A program made the position numbers and the translations under genes. Positions 52,753 to 61,335 of a stretch of DNA of 63,852 nt are shown here, in pieces; position 1 is the stretch's first letter, and every line of letters begins with the position of its first letter. This DNA comes from Hyphomicrobiales bacterium. GTDB lineage: Bacteria; Pseudomonadota; Alphaproteobacteria; Rhizobiales; Rhizobiaceae. The DNA lies in the NCBI GenBank assembly GCA_900471515.1, contig UCFC01000044.1:1-63852 (forward strand). Reading direction: 5' to 3'. The notes under the pieces are model-generated. The model saw nothing but the letters and a program-made list of their open reading frames with translations. It made no database searches and had not been told where the DNA came from.

Positions 52753-53367
52753 ATGGACGCCATCGTCAAGAATTTTCCGCATACCGTCCGTGAATCCGAT
52801 CGCCCCTCCCAGCAGGAGGCAGAGGACGCCGTTCGCGTCCTGCTGCGCTGGGCCGGCGACGATCCTTCGCGCGAAGGCCTGCTGGATACGCCTGCCCGTG
52901 TCGCCAAGTCCTATCGCGAGCTCTTCGCCGGCTACGAGATGAGCCCGGAAGACGTGCTCGGCCGTACCTTCGAAGAGGTTGCCGGCTATGACGACATGGT
53001 GCTGGTGAAGGACATTCCCTTCTTCTCCCACTGCGAACATCATATGGTGCCGATCATCGGCAAGGCGCATGTCGCCTATATGCCGGACGGACGCGTGCTC
53101 GGCCTTTCCAAGATTGCCCGTGTTGTCGAAATCTACGGTCGCCGCCTGCAGACCCAGGAAACGATGACCTCGCAGATCGCCACCGCGATCGATGAAACGC
53201 TGCGCCCGCGCGGTGTGGCCGTCATGATCGAGGCCGAACATATGTGCATGGCCATGCGCGGCGTTCAGAAGCAGGGCTCGACCACATTGACGACAACCTT
53301 TACAGGAACGTTCAAGACTGAACCGGCCGATCAGGTCCGATTCATGACAATGGTAAGGGGCCGCTGA
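52753..53367 (+). CDS. folE: GTP cyclohydrolase I
   Basis: The 204-aa enzyme turns GTP into dihydroneopterin triphosphate for folate. Visible: GLLDTPARVAKSYRELFAGY, FFSHCEHHMVPIIGKAHVAY (zinc Cys and His), VEIYGRRLQTQETMTSQIA and a late EHMCMAMRG with the second zinc Cys. The start at 52753 gives MDAIVKNFP as in rhizobial orthologues. Followed 25 bp later by hisI, so cotranscribed. Confidence 0.96.
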   Translation: MDAIVKNFPHTVRESDRPSQQEAEDAVRVLLRWAGDDPSREGLLDTPARVAKSYRELFAGYEMSPEDVLGRTFEEVAGYDDMVLVKDIPFFSHCEHHMVPIIGKAHVAYMPDGRVLGLSKIARVVEIYGRRLQTQETMTSQIATAIDETLRPRGVAVMIEAEHMCMAMRGVQKQGSTTLTTTFTGTFKTEPADQVRFMTMVRGR

Positions 53368-53392
53368 CACCGGCTCCCTCAGGAGGGCCGCG

Positions 53393-53845
53393 ATGCGTGA
53401 ACTGATTTTCAACCAGCCGTCTGACGACAAGTCCGAGCTGGAGGATGCCGGCGATTTTACGCCGCGCTTCGACGATCGCGGCCTGATTACCGCCATCGTC
53501 ACCGATGCCGGTGACGGTGAGCTGCTGATGGTCGCCCATATGAATGCGCAGGCCCTGGCGCTCACCATCCAGACCGGCATCGCCCACTATTTCAGCCGCT
53601 CGCGCGGCAAGATCTGGAAGAAGGGCGAAACCTCGGGCAACCTGCAGACCGTCAAGGAGATCCGCACCGATTGCGACCAGGACGCCATCTGGCTGAAGGT
53701 CGAGGTCGCCGGCCATGACGCAACCTGTCACACCGGCCGACGCTCCTGCTTCTACCGCACCGTCACGCTTGAGGACGGAAAGCCCATGCTGACCATCGTC
53801 GACGACGACCTGCATTTCGATCCCAACGACGTCTACGGAAAATAG
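53393..53845 (+). CDS. hisI: Phosphoribosyl-AMP cyclohydrolase
   Basis: The 150-aa enzyme opens the adenine ring of phosphoribosyl-AMP in histidine synthesis. Motifs: LLMVAHMNAQAL, HYFSRSRGKIWKKGETSGN, DCDQDAIWLKV (here RTDCDQDAI) and CHTGRRSCFYR with zinc Cys. It is monofunctional without the HisE domain. AGGAGG lies 6 nt before the ATG. Second gene after folE. Confidence 0.96.
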   Translation: MRELIFNQPSDDKSELEDAGDFTPRFDDRGLITAIVTDAGDGELLMVAHMNAQALALTIQTGIAHYFSRSRGKIWKKGETSGNLQTVKEIRTDCDQDAIWLKVEVAGHDATCHTGRRSCFYRTVTLEDGKPMLTIVDDDLHFDPNDVYGK

Positions 53846-53971
53846 GCTTCATCCCGGCCGCCCGCCCCTTATTGCGACGCCGGTCGCCTCTATATACAAT
53901 TTGGAAAGGGTTCGGGGCGGTTAATAGGAACCCAAGGGGGCCAAAGTGTTCTGCCGGGAGGAAGGAACGCC

Positions 53972-54940
53972 ATGTTGGGCTGGAGTATGAATCGTCAGAG
54001 CTCCGATGGGGGCGGTTCGAGCTCGGCGATGCGTGAAGATGCGCCGGTTTCTCCCCCGCTCCCCGTTCCCGAAAAGAAAGCAAAGCTTGCTCTGGCGCTC
54101 GGCGGCGGCGCTGCCCGCGGCTGGGCGCATATCGGCGTGTTGCGTGCGCTCGATGAGGCGAGCATCGAAATCGGCATGATCGCCGGCACCTCGATCGGCG
54201 CGCTCGTCGGCGGCTGCTATCTCGCCGGCAAGCTGGACGAGCTGGAAAGTTTCGCCCGCTCGCTCACCATGCGCCGCATTGCAAGCCTTCTCGACCTGAC
54301 GATCGGCGGTTCCGGCCTGTTCGGCGGCATGCGGCTGACCAAGCGCATGCAGGAACATCTGGAAGGACTGACGATCGAAGATCTCGACCGACCCTTCGTT
54401 GCCGTGGCTGCGGAGGTCAATACCGGCCACGAAGTCTGGATCGCCAACGGCTCGCTGATCACGGCGATCCGTGCCTCCTACGCCCTCCCCGGTATCTTCG
54501 AGCCGGTGCGCAGCAACAATCGCACGCTCGTCGATGGTGCCCTCGTCAATCCGGTGCCGGTGTCCGTCTGCCGCAGCTACGAGCAGCCGCTCGTCGTCGC
54601 CGTCAATCTCAACTACGATCTCTACGGCCGCTCCGCCGTCGTCCGCCACAATGCCAGCCTCTCGCCGGCTGAAGTGCAGCAGCAGAAGGATGCGCCCTAT
54701 TCCGCACGCATGGGCATGACCGGCGTGATGGTGCAGGCTTTCAACATCATCCAGGACCGTATCGCGCGCGCCCGCCTTGCCGGTGACCCGCCTGACATTT
54801 CGCTGCAGCCGCGCCTGTCGGATATCGGCCTGTCGGAGTTCCACCGTGCGGGGGAAGCCATCGAGCGTGGCTATGAGGAAGCCCGGGCAAGGCTGCCCGA
54901 ACTGCAGCGCATGCAGGAACTCTACGCCAGACATCCCTGA
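53972..54940 (+). CDS. Patatin-like phospholipase (RssA-type)
   Basis: The 322-aa protein has the patatin fold: ALALGGGAARGWAHIGVLRAL oxyanion segment (in two parts), GTSIGALVGG with the nucleophile Ser and LVDGALVNPVP with the catalytic Asp. It hydrolyses membrane lipids or acts as a regulator like RssA. The first 40 residues are Ser/Pro-rich. AGGAAGG precedes the ATG at 53972. It is convergent with the CBS gene, with the hairpin array between them. Confidence 0.93.
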   Translation: MLGWSMNRQSSDGGGSSSAMREDAPVSPPLPVPEKKAKLALALGGGAARGWAHIGVLRALDEASIEIGMIAGTSIGALVGGCYLAGKLDELESFARSLTMRRIASLLDLTIGGSGLFGGMRLTKRMQEHLEGLTIEDLDRPFVAVAAEVNTGHEVWIANGSLITAIRASYALPGIFEPVRSNNRTLVDGALVNPVPVSVCRSYEQPLVVAVNLNYDLYGRSAVVRHNASLSPAEVQQQKDAPYSARMGMTGVMVQAFNIIQDRIARARLAGDPPDISLQPRLSDIGLSEFHRAGEAIERGYEEARARLPELQRMQELYARHP

Positions 54941-54947
54941 GGCATAA

Positions 54948-55220
54948 GCAATTCCAGCAAAAGTGCGCAGCGGTTTTGCGTGCGGAATTGCGCAAGACAA
55001 GAAAAGCAATTCCAGCAAAAGTGCGTGCGGTTCTGCGTCCGGAATTGCGCAAGACAAGGAAAGCAATTCCAGCAGAAGTGCGCAGCGGTTCTGCGTCCGG
55101 AATTGCGTAAGACAAGGAAAGCAATTCCAACAAAAGTGCGCAGCGGTTTTGCGTCCGGAATTGCGTTCAGACCAAAGAAGCAATTCCAGCAAAAATGTTC
55201 AGCGGTCTTGCTGGAATTAC
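54948..55220. repeat. Tandem array of five hairpin-forming repeats
   Basis: Units begin at 54948, 55006, 55063, 55121 and 55180, with lengths of 58, 57, 58 and 59 nt and a shorter fifth. Each reads GCAATTCC..AGCAAAA-GTGCGCAGCGG-TTTTGCG..GGAATTGC, so the two nested arm pairs fold into one long stem-loop. The fifth has changed arms, AATTCCAGCAA and TTGCTGGAATT, that still pair. The core matches the GCAAAAGTGTGCAGCGG element at 29032 and 63822. It fills the space between two convergent genes. Confidence 0.9.
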
Positions 55221-55237
55221 ATCGAATGAAGGATCGT

Positions 55238-55672
55238 TCAGCTTGCAATATAGGCCTTGATCTCTTCGGCCTCGCGCTCGACCTCGGCAATGCGCGACTT
55301 CACGACGTCACCGATCGAAATGATGCCGGCGAGCTTGCCGTTGGCCTCGACCGGGACGTGGCGGAAGCGCTTGCTCGTCATCAGCTCCATGAGCTGGTTG
55401 ACCGAGGTCTGTTCGTTGCAGCGGAACACCTTCGAGGTCATGACGGAAGACAGCGCCTGGTCGAGCCCGTCCTTGCCGGATTTGGCGATGACATGCACGA
55501 GGTCGCGCTCGGTGAACATGCCGGAAATCTTGTTTTCCATGCCGACGACGACGATCGCGCCGATCTTCTTCTTGCTGAGAATCTGAGCCGCCTCCGCAAC
55601 CGTGGTATTCGGCCCGGTGGTGACGACGTCACGACCCTTCAGATCGAGTATTGCTTTGACGGAACTGGCCAT
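55238..55672 (-). CDS. CBS-domain protein
   Basis: The 144-aa protein consists of two CBS motifs: VVTTGPNTTVAEAAQILSKKKIGAIVVV..GMFTERDLV and VFRCNEQTSVNQLMELMTSKRFRHVPV..GIISIGDVV. It is a stand-alone Bateman module that probably binds adenine nucleotides and regulates a partner. The ATG at 55672 follows GGGAGG. It is convergent with the patatin gene. Confidence 0.93.
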   Translation of the reverse strand: MASSVKAILDLKGRDVVTTGPNTTVAEAAQILSKKKIGAIVVVGMENKISGMFTERDLVHVIAKSGKDGLDQALSSVMTSKVFRCNEQTSVNQLMELMTSKRFRHVPVEANGKLAGIISIGDVVKSRIAEVEREAEEIKAYIAS

Positions 55673-55771
55673 TTGTACCTCCCATGGCGAAAGTGAAACA
55701 CTTGTCGGGAACACAGGCTCCGCGGCGGTCTCTCCTCCCGTCGCGAATTGGTCAATGGTGCACTGCTTGAG

Positions 55772-56551
55772 TCAGGATTGCAACTCGTCGTCAGGATACG
55801 GTGCGGGTTCTTCGGGCGGTTTGCGGTCAAAGAACGCAAAAAGGAGGAAGCCGAAGACGAAACCGCCGATATGCGCATCCCAGGCAATCTCCTGGCTGCC
55901 GTCGCCGACGAGCGGCACGCCGACGGCAATCAGCGCATTGCCGATCAGCCAGAACAGCATGAAGATGATTACGGTGCGGCTCCGCATCGCCTGCGGCACA
56001 GACAGGCGCGGATTGAGATGCGCCGGGCGCGGCCCCGCCCGCCCGGAAGGGAAGGCAAACCGGCAGGCCGCCCCCATCAGGCCGGAAACCACGCCCGACG
56101 CGCCGATGAGCAGCCCTTCGCTGCCCCAGTTCAGCGCGGCATGCAGCGCCGCCGAGGCGACAGCGGAAAGGACCCAGAAGACGACGAAGCGGAACGCGCC
56201 GATGCGGCGCACGACCGGCGCGCCGAAAGCCATCAGCCACAGCCCGTTGAAGACGATATGCTCGATGCTGCCGTGCAGGAGCGAATAGGTGACGGGCGTC
56301 CAGTAGAGCTGCGGCCCCTGCTCTGCGAGCGAAACGGCATAACGCAGCGGAATGAAGCCGAAATTGAACAGGAACCAGTCAAGCCCGTCGCCCGGCAGCA
56401 GCGACTGCCCAACGTAGATCAGGATCAGCAGCAGGAGCGTGGCAAACAGCGCCGGCGGAAGATTGAAGACCGGCTGGCGCGGCGGCCGGGCCGGCGGTTC
56501 GGGCTGCGAAGGCTGGAAAGCCTGGTCAGGCCCGGACGTCTCTTGGTTCAT
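55772..56551 (-). CDS. Rhomboid family intramembrane serine protease
   Basis: The 259-aa protein has six or so spans with rhomboid motifs: SLLHGSIEHIVFNGLWL (HxxxN), LIGASGVVSGLMG with the Ser nucleophile, and WDAHIGGFVFGFLL with the catalytic His. It should cleave membrane proteins within the bilayer; substrate unknown. The N-terminal 30 residues are Pro/Gln-rich and cytoplasmic. An orphan intrinsic terminator with nine U lies 48 bp upstream on the same strand. Confidence 0.93.
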   Translation of the reverse strand: MNQETSGPDQAFQPSQPEPPARPPRQPVFNLPPALFATLLLLILIYVGQSLLPGDGLDWFLFNFGFIPLRYAVSLAEQGPQLYWTPVTYSLLHGSIEHIVFNGLWLMAFGAPVVRRIGAFRFVVFWVLSAVASAALHAALNWGSEGLLIGASGVVSGLMGAACRFAFPSGRAGPRPAHLNPRLSVPQAMRSRTVIIFMLFWLIGNALIAVGVPLVGDGSQEIAWDAHIGGFVFGFLLFAFFDRKPPEEPAPYPDDELQS

Positions 56552-56598
56552 GCTCTCATCGCCTCGTTGGAGGCCCCAGCCATACAGGAGCCGGCATC

Positions 56599-56633
56599 AA
56601 AAAAAAAGCCGTCCGGAACCGGCCGGACGGCTT
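56599..56633 (-). terminator. Orphan intrinsic terminator upstream of the rhomboid gene
   Basis: A 9-bp GC stem, GCCGTCCGG/CCGGACGGC (56608-56631), is followed on the minus strand by nine T. It lies upstream of the rhomboid start and reads in the same direction. No minus-strand gene is found to its right, so it may end a small RNA or act as an attenuator. Confidence 0.75.
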
Positions 56634-56844
56634 GCCTGGATGCTCCCCGAGGATGACCCCCACCCTGGCAGTCGCGTGCAGAACTTCATTGTCAGAAGTC
56701 GTGAGGAAACGGTCTCACGGCGGCGTCCGGCGCTCAAGCGAAACCCATTCTTAACCTTAACTCGCCGGATTTGGCATGAAATCCGCAAGGCAGAAGGTGA
56801 AGGGGCGAAAATCGCCCGCCAATGAACCGAAATGAGACACTGCC

Positions 56845-57462
56845 ATGCGCCTTCAGATCACGATCGACATATTCGACTACTGGAACGCTCTGCGTGGCGG
56901 GCTGGACGCCCCGCTGAAGTCGCAGATCGTGCCCGGCGCGATCCCTCACCTCCTGTCGAGCCTCTTCATTCTGGAGGCCGGCGCGGACCGGCACATCCGT
57001 TTTCGCCTCGCCGGCACGAAGATCTGCGATCTCTTCGGCCGCGACCTGCGCGGCGAGCGTTTTTCCGCCCTCTGGGCCAACGGCCAGCATGAGGATATCG
57101 AAAGGACGGCGGAGGGCGTCATGGCGCATGCCATCCCCACGCTTTTCAACGCGACGGGCTACAGCACCGCCGGCCACCATGCTGCCTTCGAGATCGTCAT
57201 GATGCCGCTGCGTTCGCCGGAAGGCGGCTGCGACCGGCTGCTCGGCGCCATCGCGCCTGCCCTTGCCGCAAGCTGGCTGGAGATCGTGCCGCTGGAGCTT
57301 CTGGCCCTGGACCGCAGCCGGCTGCTGCACGACAGGTTCGGCCGCACGGCCCCGCTTCAGCCGCACCGCCCCGTCGAAATCGTCCCCGAAAAACAGGTGA
57401 CCTTCGGCCGGTCAATGCTGCGCGCCATGTCGCATTTCCTGCACGGGGCAGCCGCCCGCTGA
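56845..57462 (+). CDS. PAS_5 domain protein
   Basis: The 205-aa protein has the alphaproteobacterial PAS_5 (DUF1457) pattern: YWNALRGGLDAPLKSQI, PHLLSSLFILEAG and RFRLAGTKICDLFGRDLRGE, followed by the MMPLR..GGCDRLLGAIAP strand. It has no output domain, so it may bind a ligand and a partner. It precedes the tandem PilZ gene by 123 bp on the same strand. Start ATG at the first residues of the PAS fold. Confidence 0.85.
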   Translation: MRLQITIDIFDYWNALRGGLDAPLKSQIVPGAIPHLLSSLFILEAGADRHIRFRLAGTKICDLFGRDLRGERFSALWANGQHEDIERTAEGVMAHAIPTLFNATGYSTAGHHAAFEIVMMPLRSPEGGCDRLLGAIAPALAASWLEIVPLELLALDRSRLLHDRFGRTAPLQPHRPVEIVPEKQVTFGRSMLRAMSHFLHGAAAR

Positions 57463-57585
57463 CTGTCCCGTTCCGGGACGCGGCCCCTAGTACTTTAGGG
57501 CTATGCCGGGGTGGCTTTCCACAACCTTCTGTTAAGGGATTGTGGATAAGGATTGGGCTCGACGATTTCATGAAGAAGCCCTTTG

Positions 57586-58197
57586 ATGCACTCGTTCCAG
57601 CCCGCTCAGACGCAACGGCCTGCGCCTCGCCCCGAACAGGGGGTGTTCCAGCGTGTGCCCATCAATATGCAGGGCCGGCTGATGCTTGCGAATTATGAGG
57701 AATTCGAGTGCATGGTGATCGATATGTCGCCCGGCGACATGTATGTCACCTGCCCCGGCCGGCCGCGTGCCAACGAACGCGTCGTCGCCTATATCGACCA
57801 TCTCGGCCGTGTCGAAGGCCATGTGCAGACGGTCGACATGCGCGGCTTTACCATGTCGATCAACGCGACCGAGCGCAAGCGCGAGAAGCTCGCCGCCCAG
57901 CTCACCTGGCTTGCCAACAAGCACGAACTCGGCCTGCCCGAAGACCGCCGTCACGATCGTCTGACCCCGCGCGAAACCAGGACCGAACTCTCCCTGGAAG
58001 ACGGCACGCGCTACATCTGCCGCATCATGGACCTTTCGCTCTCGGGTGCCGCCGTCGATGTCGAGGTGCGCCCGCCGCTCGGCACGCCCGTTCGCCTCGG
58101 CAACATGCGCGGCCGCGTCGTTCGCCACTTCACGGAAGGTGTCGCGATCGAGTTCCTGTCGGTCCAGTCGCGCGAGACGCTGCGCGAATTTCTCTGA
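57586..58197 (+). CDS. Tandem PilZ-domain protein
   Basis: The 203-aa protein has two PilZ-like beta-barrels. The first (residues ~20-95) has QRVPINMQGRLML and VIDMSPGDMYV. The second (~125-200) has RRHDRLTPRETRTEL, DLSLSGAAVDV and a C-terminal RVVRHFTEGVAIEF. The second carries the RxxxR and D/NxSxxG c-di-GMP binding signature; the first is degenerate. A c-di-GMP receptor controlling motility or surface polysaccharide is the family role. The ATG at 57586 is used instead of an adjacent TTG. Confidence 0.85.
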   Translation: MHSFQPAQTQRPAPRPEQGVFQRVPINMQGRLMLANYEEFECMVIDMSPGDMYVTCPGRPRANERVVAYIDHLGRVEGHVQTVDMRGFTMSINATERKREKLAAQLTWLANKHELGLPEDRRHDRLTPRETRTELSLEDGTRYICRIMDLSLSGAAVDVEVRPPLGTPVRLGNMRGRVVRHFTEGVAIEFLSVQSRETLREFL

Positions 58198-58304
58198 ACA
58201 GTTCCACGCCCGCGGAAGCGAGGGGCGATCTTCGTATCGTCCGGTTCCGTCATCTGTCCGTCACGGATCTGAAGGATACAGCGCGCCTCAACGAGAGGCG
58301 CCCC

Positions 58305-59264
58305 ATGTCGGTCCTGTTTCCCGAAATCGAACCCTACGAACACGGCCTGCTCGATACGGGCGACGGCAACCTCATCTATTGGGAAGCCTGCGGCAATCCG
58401 GCGGGCAAGCCCGCGCTGGTGCTGCATGGCGGGCCGGGGTCCGGCTGTTCGACAACGGCGCGGCGCTATTTCGATCCTTCCGCCTATCGCATCATCCTCT
58501 TCGATCAGCGCAATTGCGGGCGCAGCCTGCCTGACGCCGCCGATGCCGCGACCGACCTCTCCCGCAACACGACCGCCCATCTCATCGAAGACATAGAGAG
58601 GCTTCGCAGCCTCTTCGGCGTGGAAAAATGGATCGTCCTCGGGAATTCCTGGGGCTCCACGCTGGCGCTTGCCTATGCGCAATCCCATCCCGATCATGTC
58701 GGCGGCATCGTCATCGCAGGTGTCACCACGACACGCCGCAGCGAGATCGACTGGCTCTATCGCGGCATGGCGCCGCTCTTTCCCGAGGAATGGCACCGCT
58801 TCGGCGAAGCGTTGCCGCCGGACCTTCGCGACGTCGATCGGGTGAGCGCCTATCACCGGCTGCTCAACGATCCCGACGAACAGGTGCGACTGGACGCGGC
58901 GCGCGACTGGCATGAATGGGAGGCCGCGACAATCCTCCTTGCCGATCCCGCCGGCCTTCCCCGGCGCTGGTCCGATCCGCGCTACCGTCTGACGCGCGCC
59001 CGCATCATCACCCACTATTTTCGCGCGGGTGCCTGGCTGGAAGACGGCGTCCTGCTCAAGAATGCCGGTCGCCTCGCCGGCATCCCCGGTATTCTGATCC
59101 ACGGGCGTTTCGATATCGAAGCGCCGCTTGTCACCGCCTGGGAACTTGCCCGCGCATGGCCGGGCTGCGAACTCATCGTGCTGCCGAAGGCGGCCCATTC
59201 CACGGCCAATGCCGATATTGCCGCCGCGATCGTCGCCGCGACCGACAGATTCCGCGATCTCTGA
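58305..59264 (+). CDS. pip: Prolyl aminopeptidase
   Basis: The 319-aa alpha/beta hydrolase is of the proline iminopeptidase type. VLHGGPGSGCS lies near the oxyanion hole, FDQRNCGRS follows, then LGNSWGSTLALAYAQ with the nucleophile Ser, and a late HGRFDIEAPL and KAAHS give Asp and His. It removes N-terminal proline from peptides. The ATG at 58305 starts the conserved MSVLFPEIEPYEHGLL. It lies 107 bp after the PilZ gene. Confidence 0.93.
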   Translation: MSVLFPEIEPYEHGLLDTGDGNLIYWEACGNPAGKPALVLHGGPGSGCSTTARRYFDPSAYRIILFDQRNCGRSLPDAADAATDLSRNTTAHLIEDIERLRSLFGVEKWIVLGNSWGSTLALAYAQSHPDHVGGIVIAGVTTTRRSEIDWLYRGMAPLFPEEWHRFGEALPPDLRDVDRVSAYHRLLNDPDEQVRLDAARDWHEWEAATILLADPAGLPRRWSDPRYRLTRARIITHYFRAGAWLEDGVLLKNAGRLAGIPGILIHGRFDIEAPLVTAWELARAWPGCELIVLPKAAHSTANADIAAAIVAATDRFRDL

Positions 59265-59647
59265 CGAAATTATTTTTGAGGCGGAAAATCGGGACATGAG
59301 GCGGAATCGGCTTTCCGGACGGCAATTCCGCCTGTTTCCTCGCCTCGACCCAAGCCTTGCTGCCCGACGCCCCGGCTGCCGCCCGCCGGAGAAATTTACC
59401 CGGCTTATCCGATATCGTTAACGGCCGGCCTGATTTCCGGCCTTTTGCGGCCTGAAAGCCTTTTTCCCAATCCTTCAATTTTAATCGAATTCGAGACGAA
59501 TGCGCGTCTAATTTGATGCGTATTCGATATGGATTTGAATCAAGTTCGACGCGTATTTTAATAGATTAAGCCATTAATTTTATTGCGTAATTTTGCGTGA
59601 GATAAAAACGTCCGTGTCATTGTCCTTCCCATAACGGGGAGACGATA
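59265..59647. other. Noncoding stretch with pip terminator and AT-rich promoter
   Basis: 383 bases without a gene. GGCCGG (59423-59428) and CCGGCC (59437-59442) with a TTTT tail form a terminator. From about 59465 to 59630 the DNA is unusually AT-rich and holds several related words (GACGAATGCGCG, GATGCGTATTCG, GACGCGTATTTT). These may be binding sites upstream of the BTLCP gene. Confidence 0.5.
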
Positions 59648-60253
59648 ATGGCAATTGGAAATCTTCTGAAAGGCAGCCTTCTGGCCCTTGGCATGACAAT
59701 GGCAATGGCGGGCGCAGGACAGGCGTCATCCGCCAGCATGACGCTCGCAGGCAATGCGAGCCCGCCGATCGGGCACTATGAATTCTGCCAGGCCAATCCG
59801 GGCGAATGCGCCTATGCCGGCGGCGATGCCGGCCCGGCGATCCTGACCGAGGATCGCTGGAAGGAGATCCTGAAGGTCAACTACACCGTCAATTCCACCA
59901 TCCAGCCGATGACGGACAAGGAGATCTACGGCGTCGAGGAGCGCTGGGCCTATCCGCGCACCGTCGGCGACTGCGAGGACTTCGCCCTGCTGAAGCGCAA
60001 GATGCTGATCGATGCCGGCTTCTCGCCATCCGATACGCTGATCACCGTGGTCCTGCAGCCGAACGGCGAAGGCCATGCGGTGCTGACCGTGCGCACCGAC
60101 CACGGCGACTTCATTCTCGACAACATGCGCAACAAGGTGCTGCTGTGGTCGGATACCGAATATACCTACCTGAAGCGCCAGTCCGCCGACGATCCGGCCC
60201 GCTGGACGAAGCTGCAGGACGGCCGCGCCGTGGCTGTCGGTAGCGTGAAGTAA
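59648..60253 (+). CDS. Transglutaminase-like cysteine peptidase (BTLCP)
   Basis: The 201-aa protein has a signal peptide (GSLLALGMTMAMAGAGQA) and the bacterial transglutaminase-like cysteine proteinase fold. Catalytic Cys is in GDCEDFALLKR, His in EGHAVLTVRT and Asp in DFILDNM. Family members such as LapG cleave surface adhesins; many rhizobial copies have unknown targets. A GGGGAG site precedes the ATG. A strongly AT-rich region lies upstream. Confidence 0.9.
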   Translation: MAIGNLLKGSLLALGMTMAMAGAGQASSASMTLAGNASPPIGHYEFCQANPGECAYAGGDAGPAILTEDRWKEILKVNYTVNSTIQPMTDKEIYGVEERWAYPRTVGDCEDFALLKRKMLIDAGFSPSDTLITVVLQPNGEGHAVLTVRTDHGDFILDNMRNKVLLWSDTEYTYLKRQSADDPARWTKLQDGRAVAVGSVK

Positions 60254-60469
60254 CTGGCTTACCGGCCCCGGTCAGTCCCCGCATCCCCGTCCCGACCGGC
60301 GCCCAGAGCCGTTCCCGCTGTCCCGGGAGCGGCTCGCTTCTTTTGTGGCAGATCCTTCCGGTTGAGTTAACGGGCCGTTAACTCTCGCTATCCCATCATC
60401 TCCGCGAGATTCATCACCGGCACCGACGACTCGTGTTTTCTTACGGCGGCCCGATATCCGAGGACGACG

Positions 60470-61216
60470 ATGAGCCATTCCGCCGTGGGCCATCCTGCCG
60501 AACAGCCCCTTCTTTCGACCCGGTTCCTCATCCGTGTCACCGCGACGATTGCGGTTCTGGCGCTGGCGACGGTGGCGATCAGCATTGCCGGCCGCTGGTT
60601 CGGCCGGCACATCTCGCTTGCCGGCAATACGGAAAGCGAGGCCGCAATCACGCTCACCATCGGTCGCGACACAATCGCCCTGCCCGCCAATACGATTCGC
60701 TTCCCCAGCGAACGCCATGACGGGCCGGCCGAACGCGTGGATCTCTATCTCGCCTGGCCGCAGATGCAGGGCTACAGCAAGGAAACGCGCGAGCGTTTCG
60801 ACGATATCGCCCAGTCGTCCGGCCTGATTTTCCTGCAGATCACGCAGGGCACGATGTCGCGGGACATGTCGGGCCGGCTGGAGCCGATCTATTCGCATCT
60901 GATCGAGGGCGCCGCCGAACCCTTCGCGCACGGCCTGACGCTGCATCGCCTTCGCGCCGATGCCGGCTACAACGGCGAAGTGCTGCTGACCGCGCCGCGC
61001 GAAAACGGTGCCGCCTATGTGGTGCGCTGCATCCTGCCCGCTTCTGCCGACATGGCGACCAGCGGTGACTGCCAGCGCGATATCAAGGTCGGCAAGGACC
61101 TCAGCGTGCTTTACCGGTTCTCAAGCCGTCATTTGGCCGACTGGGACCATATTGATGCCGCGATCAGGACCTTTGTGGAAACCCGGCTCCTGAGCCGGTC
61201 TGCAACACTCCGCTAA
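60470..61216 (+). CDS. Conserved membrane-anchored hypothetical protein
   Basis: The 248-aa protein has one N-terminal span (VTATIAVLALATVAISIAG), then a periplasmic domain rich in beta strands and short helices (LTIGRDTIALPANTIRFPSE). It ends RTFVETRLLSRSATLR. Two cysteines near the end (VRCILP and DCQRD) may form a disulfide. Conserved in rhizobia from memory; no function known. It directly precedes the D,D-carboxypeptidase gene. Confidence 0.75.
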   Translation: MSHSAVGHPAEQPLLSTRFLIRVTATIAVLALATVAISIAGRWFGRHISLAGNTESEAAITLTIGRDTIALPANTIRFPSERHDGPAERVDLYLAWPQMQGYSKETRERFDDIAQSSGLIFLQITQGTMSRDMSGRLEPIYSHLIEGAAEPFAHGLTLHRLRADAGYNGEVLLTAPRENGAAYVVRCILPASADMATSGDCQRDIKVGKDLSVLYRFSSRHLADWDHIDAAIRTFVETRLLSRSATLR

Positions 61217-61335
61217 AATCCCCGCAAATGTCTGAAGAAACGATTCATCATAAACGGATTGGTAACGCTGAACCGGTAGTTTTCCAAGACAGCCGGTTGC
61301 GCAGTAGGGGGTGCGTGGCGGGCCGAATATCCGAA

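Noticed and set aside
53927..53950. GGAAC and GTT before the patatin gene as an EcfG promoter
   Set aside because: The spacing is one base too short and the -10 lacks the C of CGTT.
53921..55192. Open frame running through the hairpin array with repeated Leu/Cys peptides
   Set aside because: The peptide repeats only reflect the DNA repeats, and the rest is antisense to the patatin gene.
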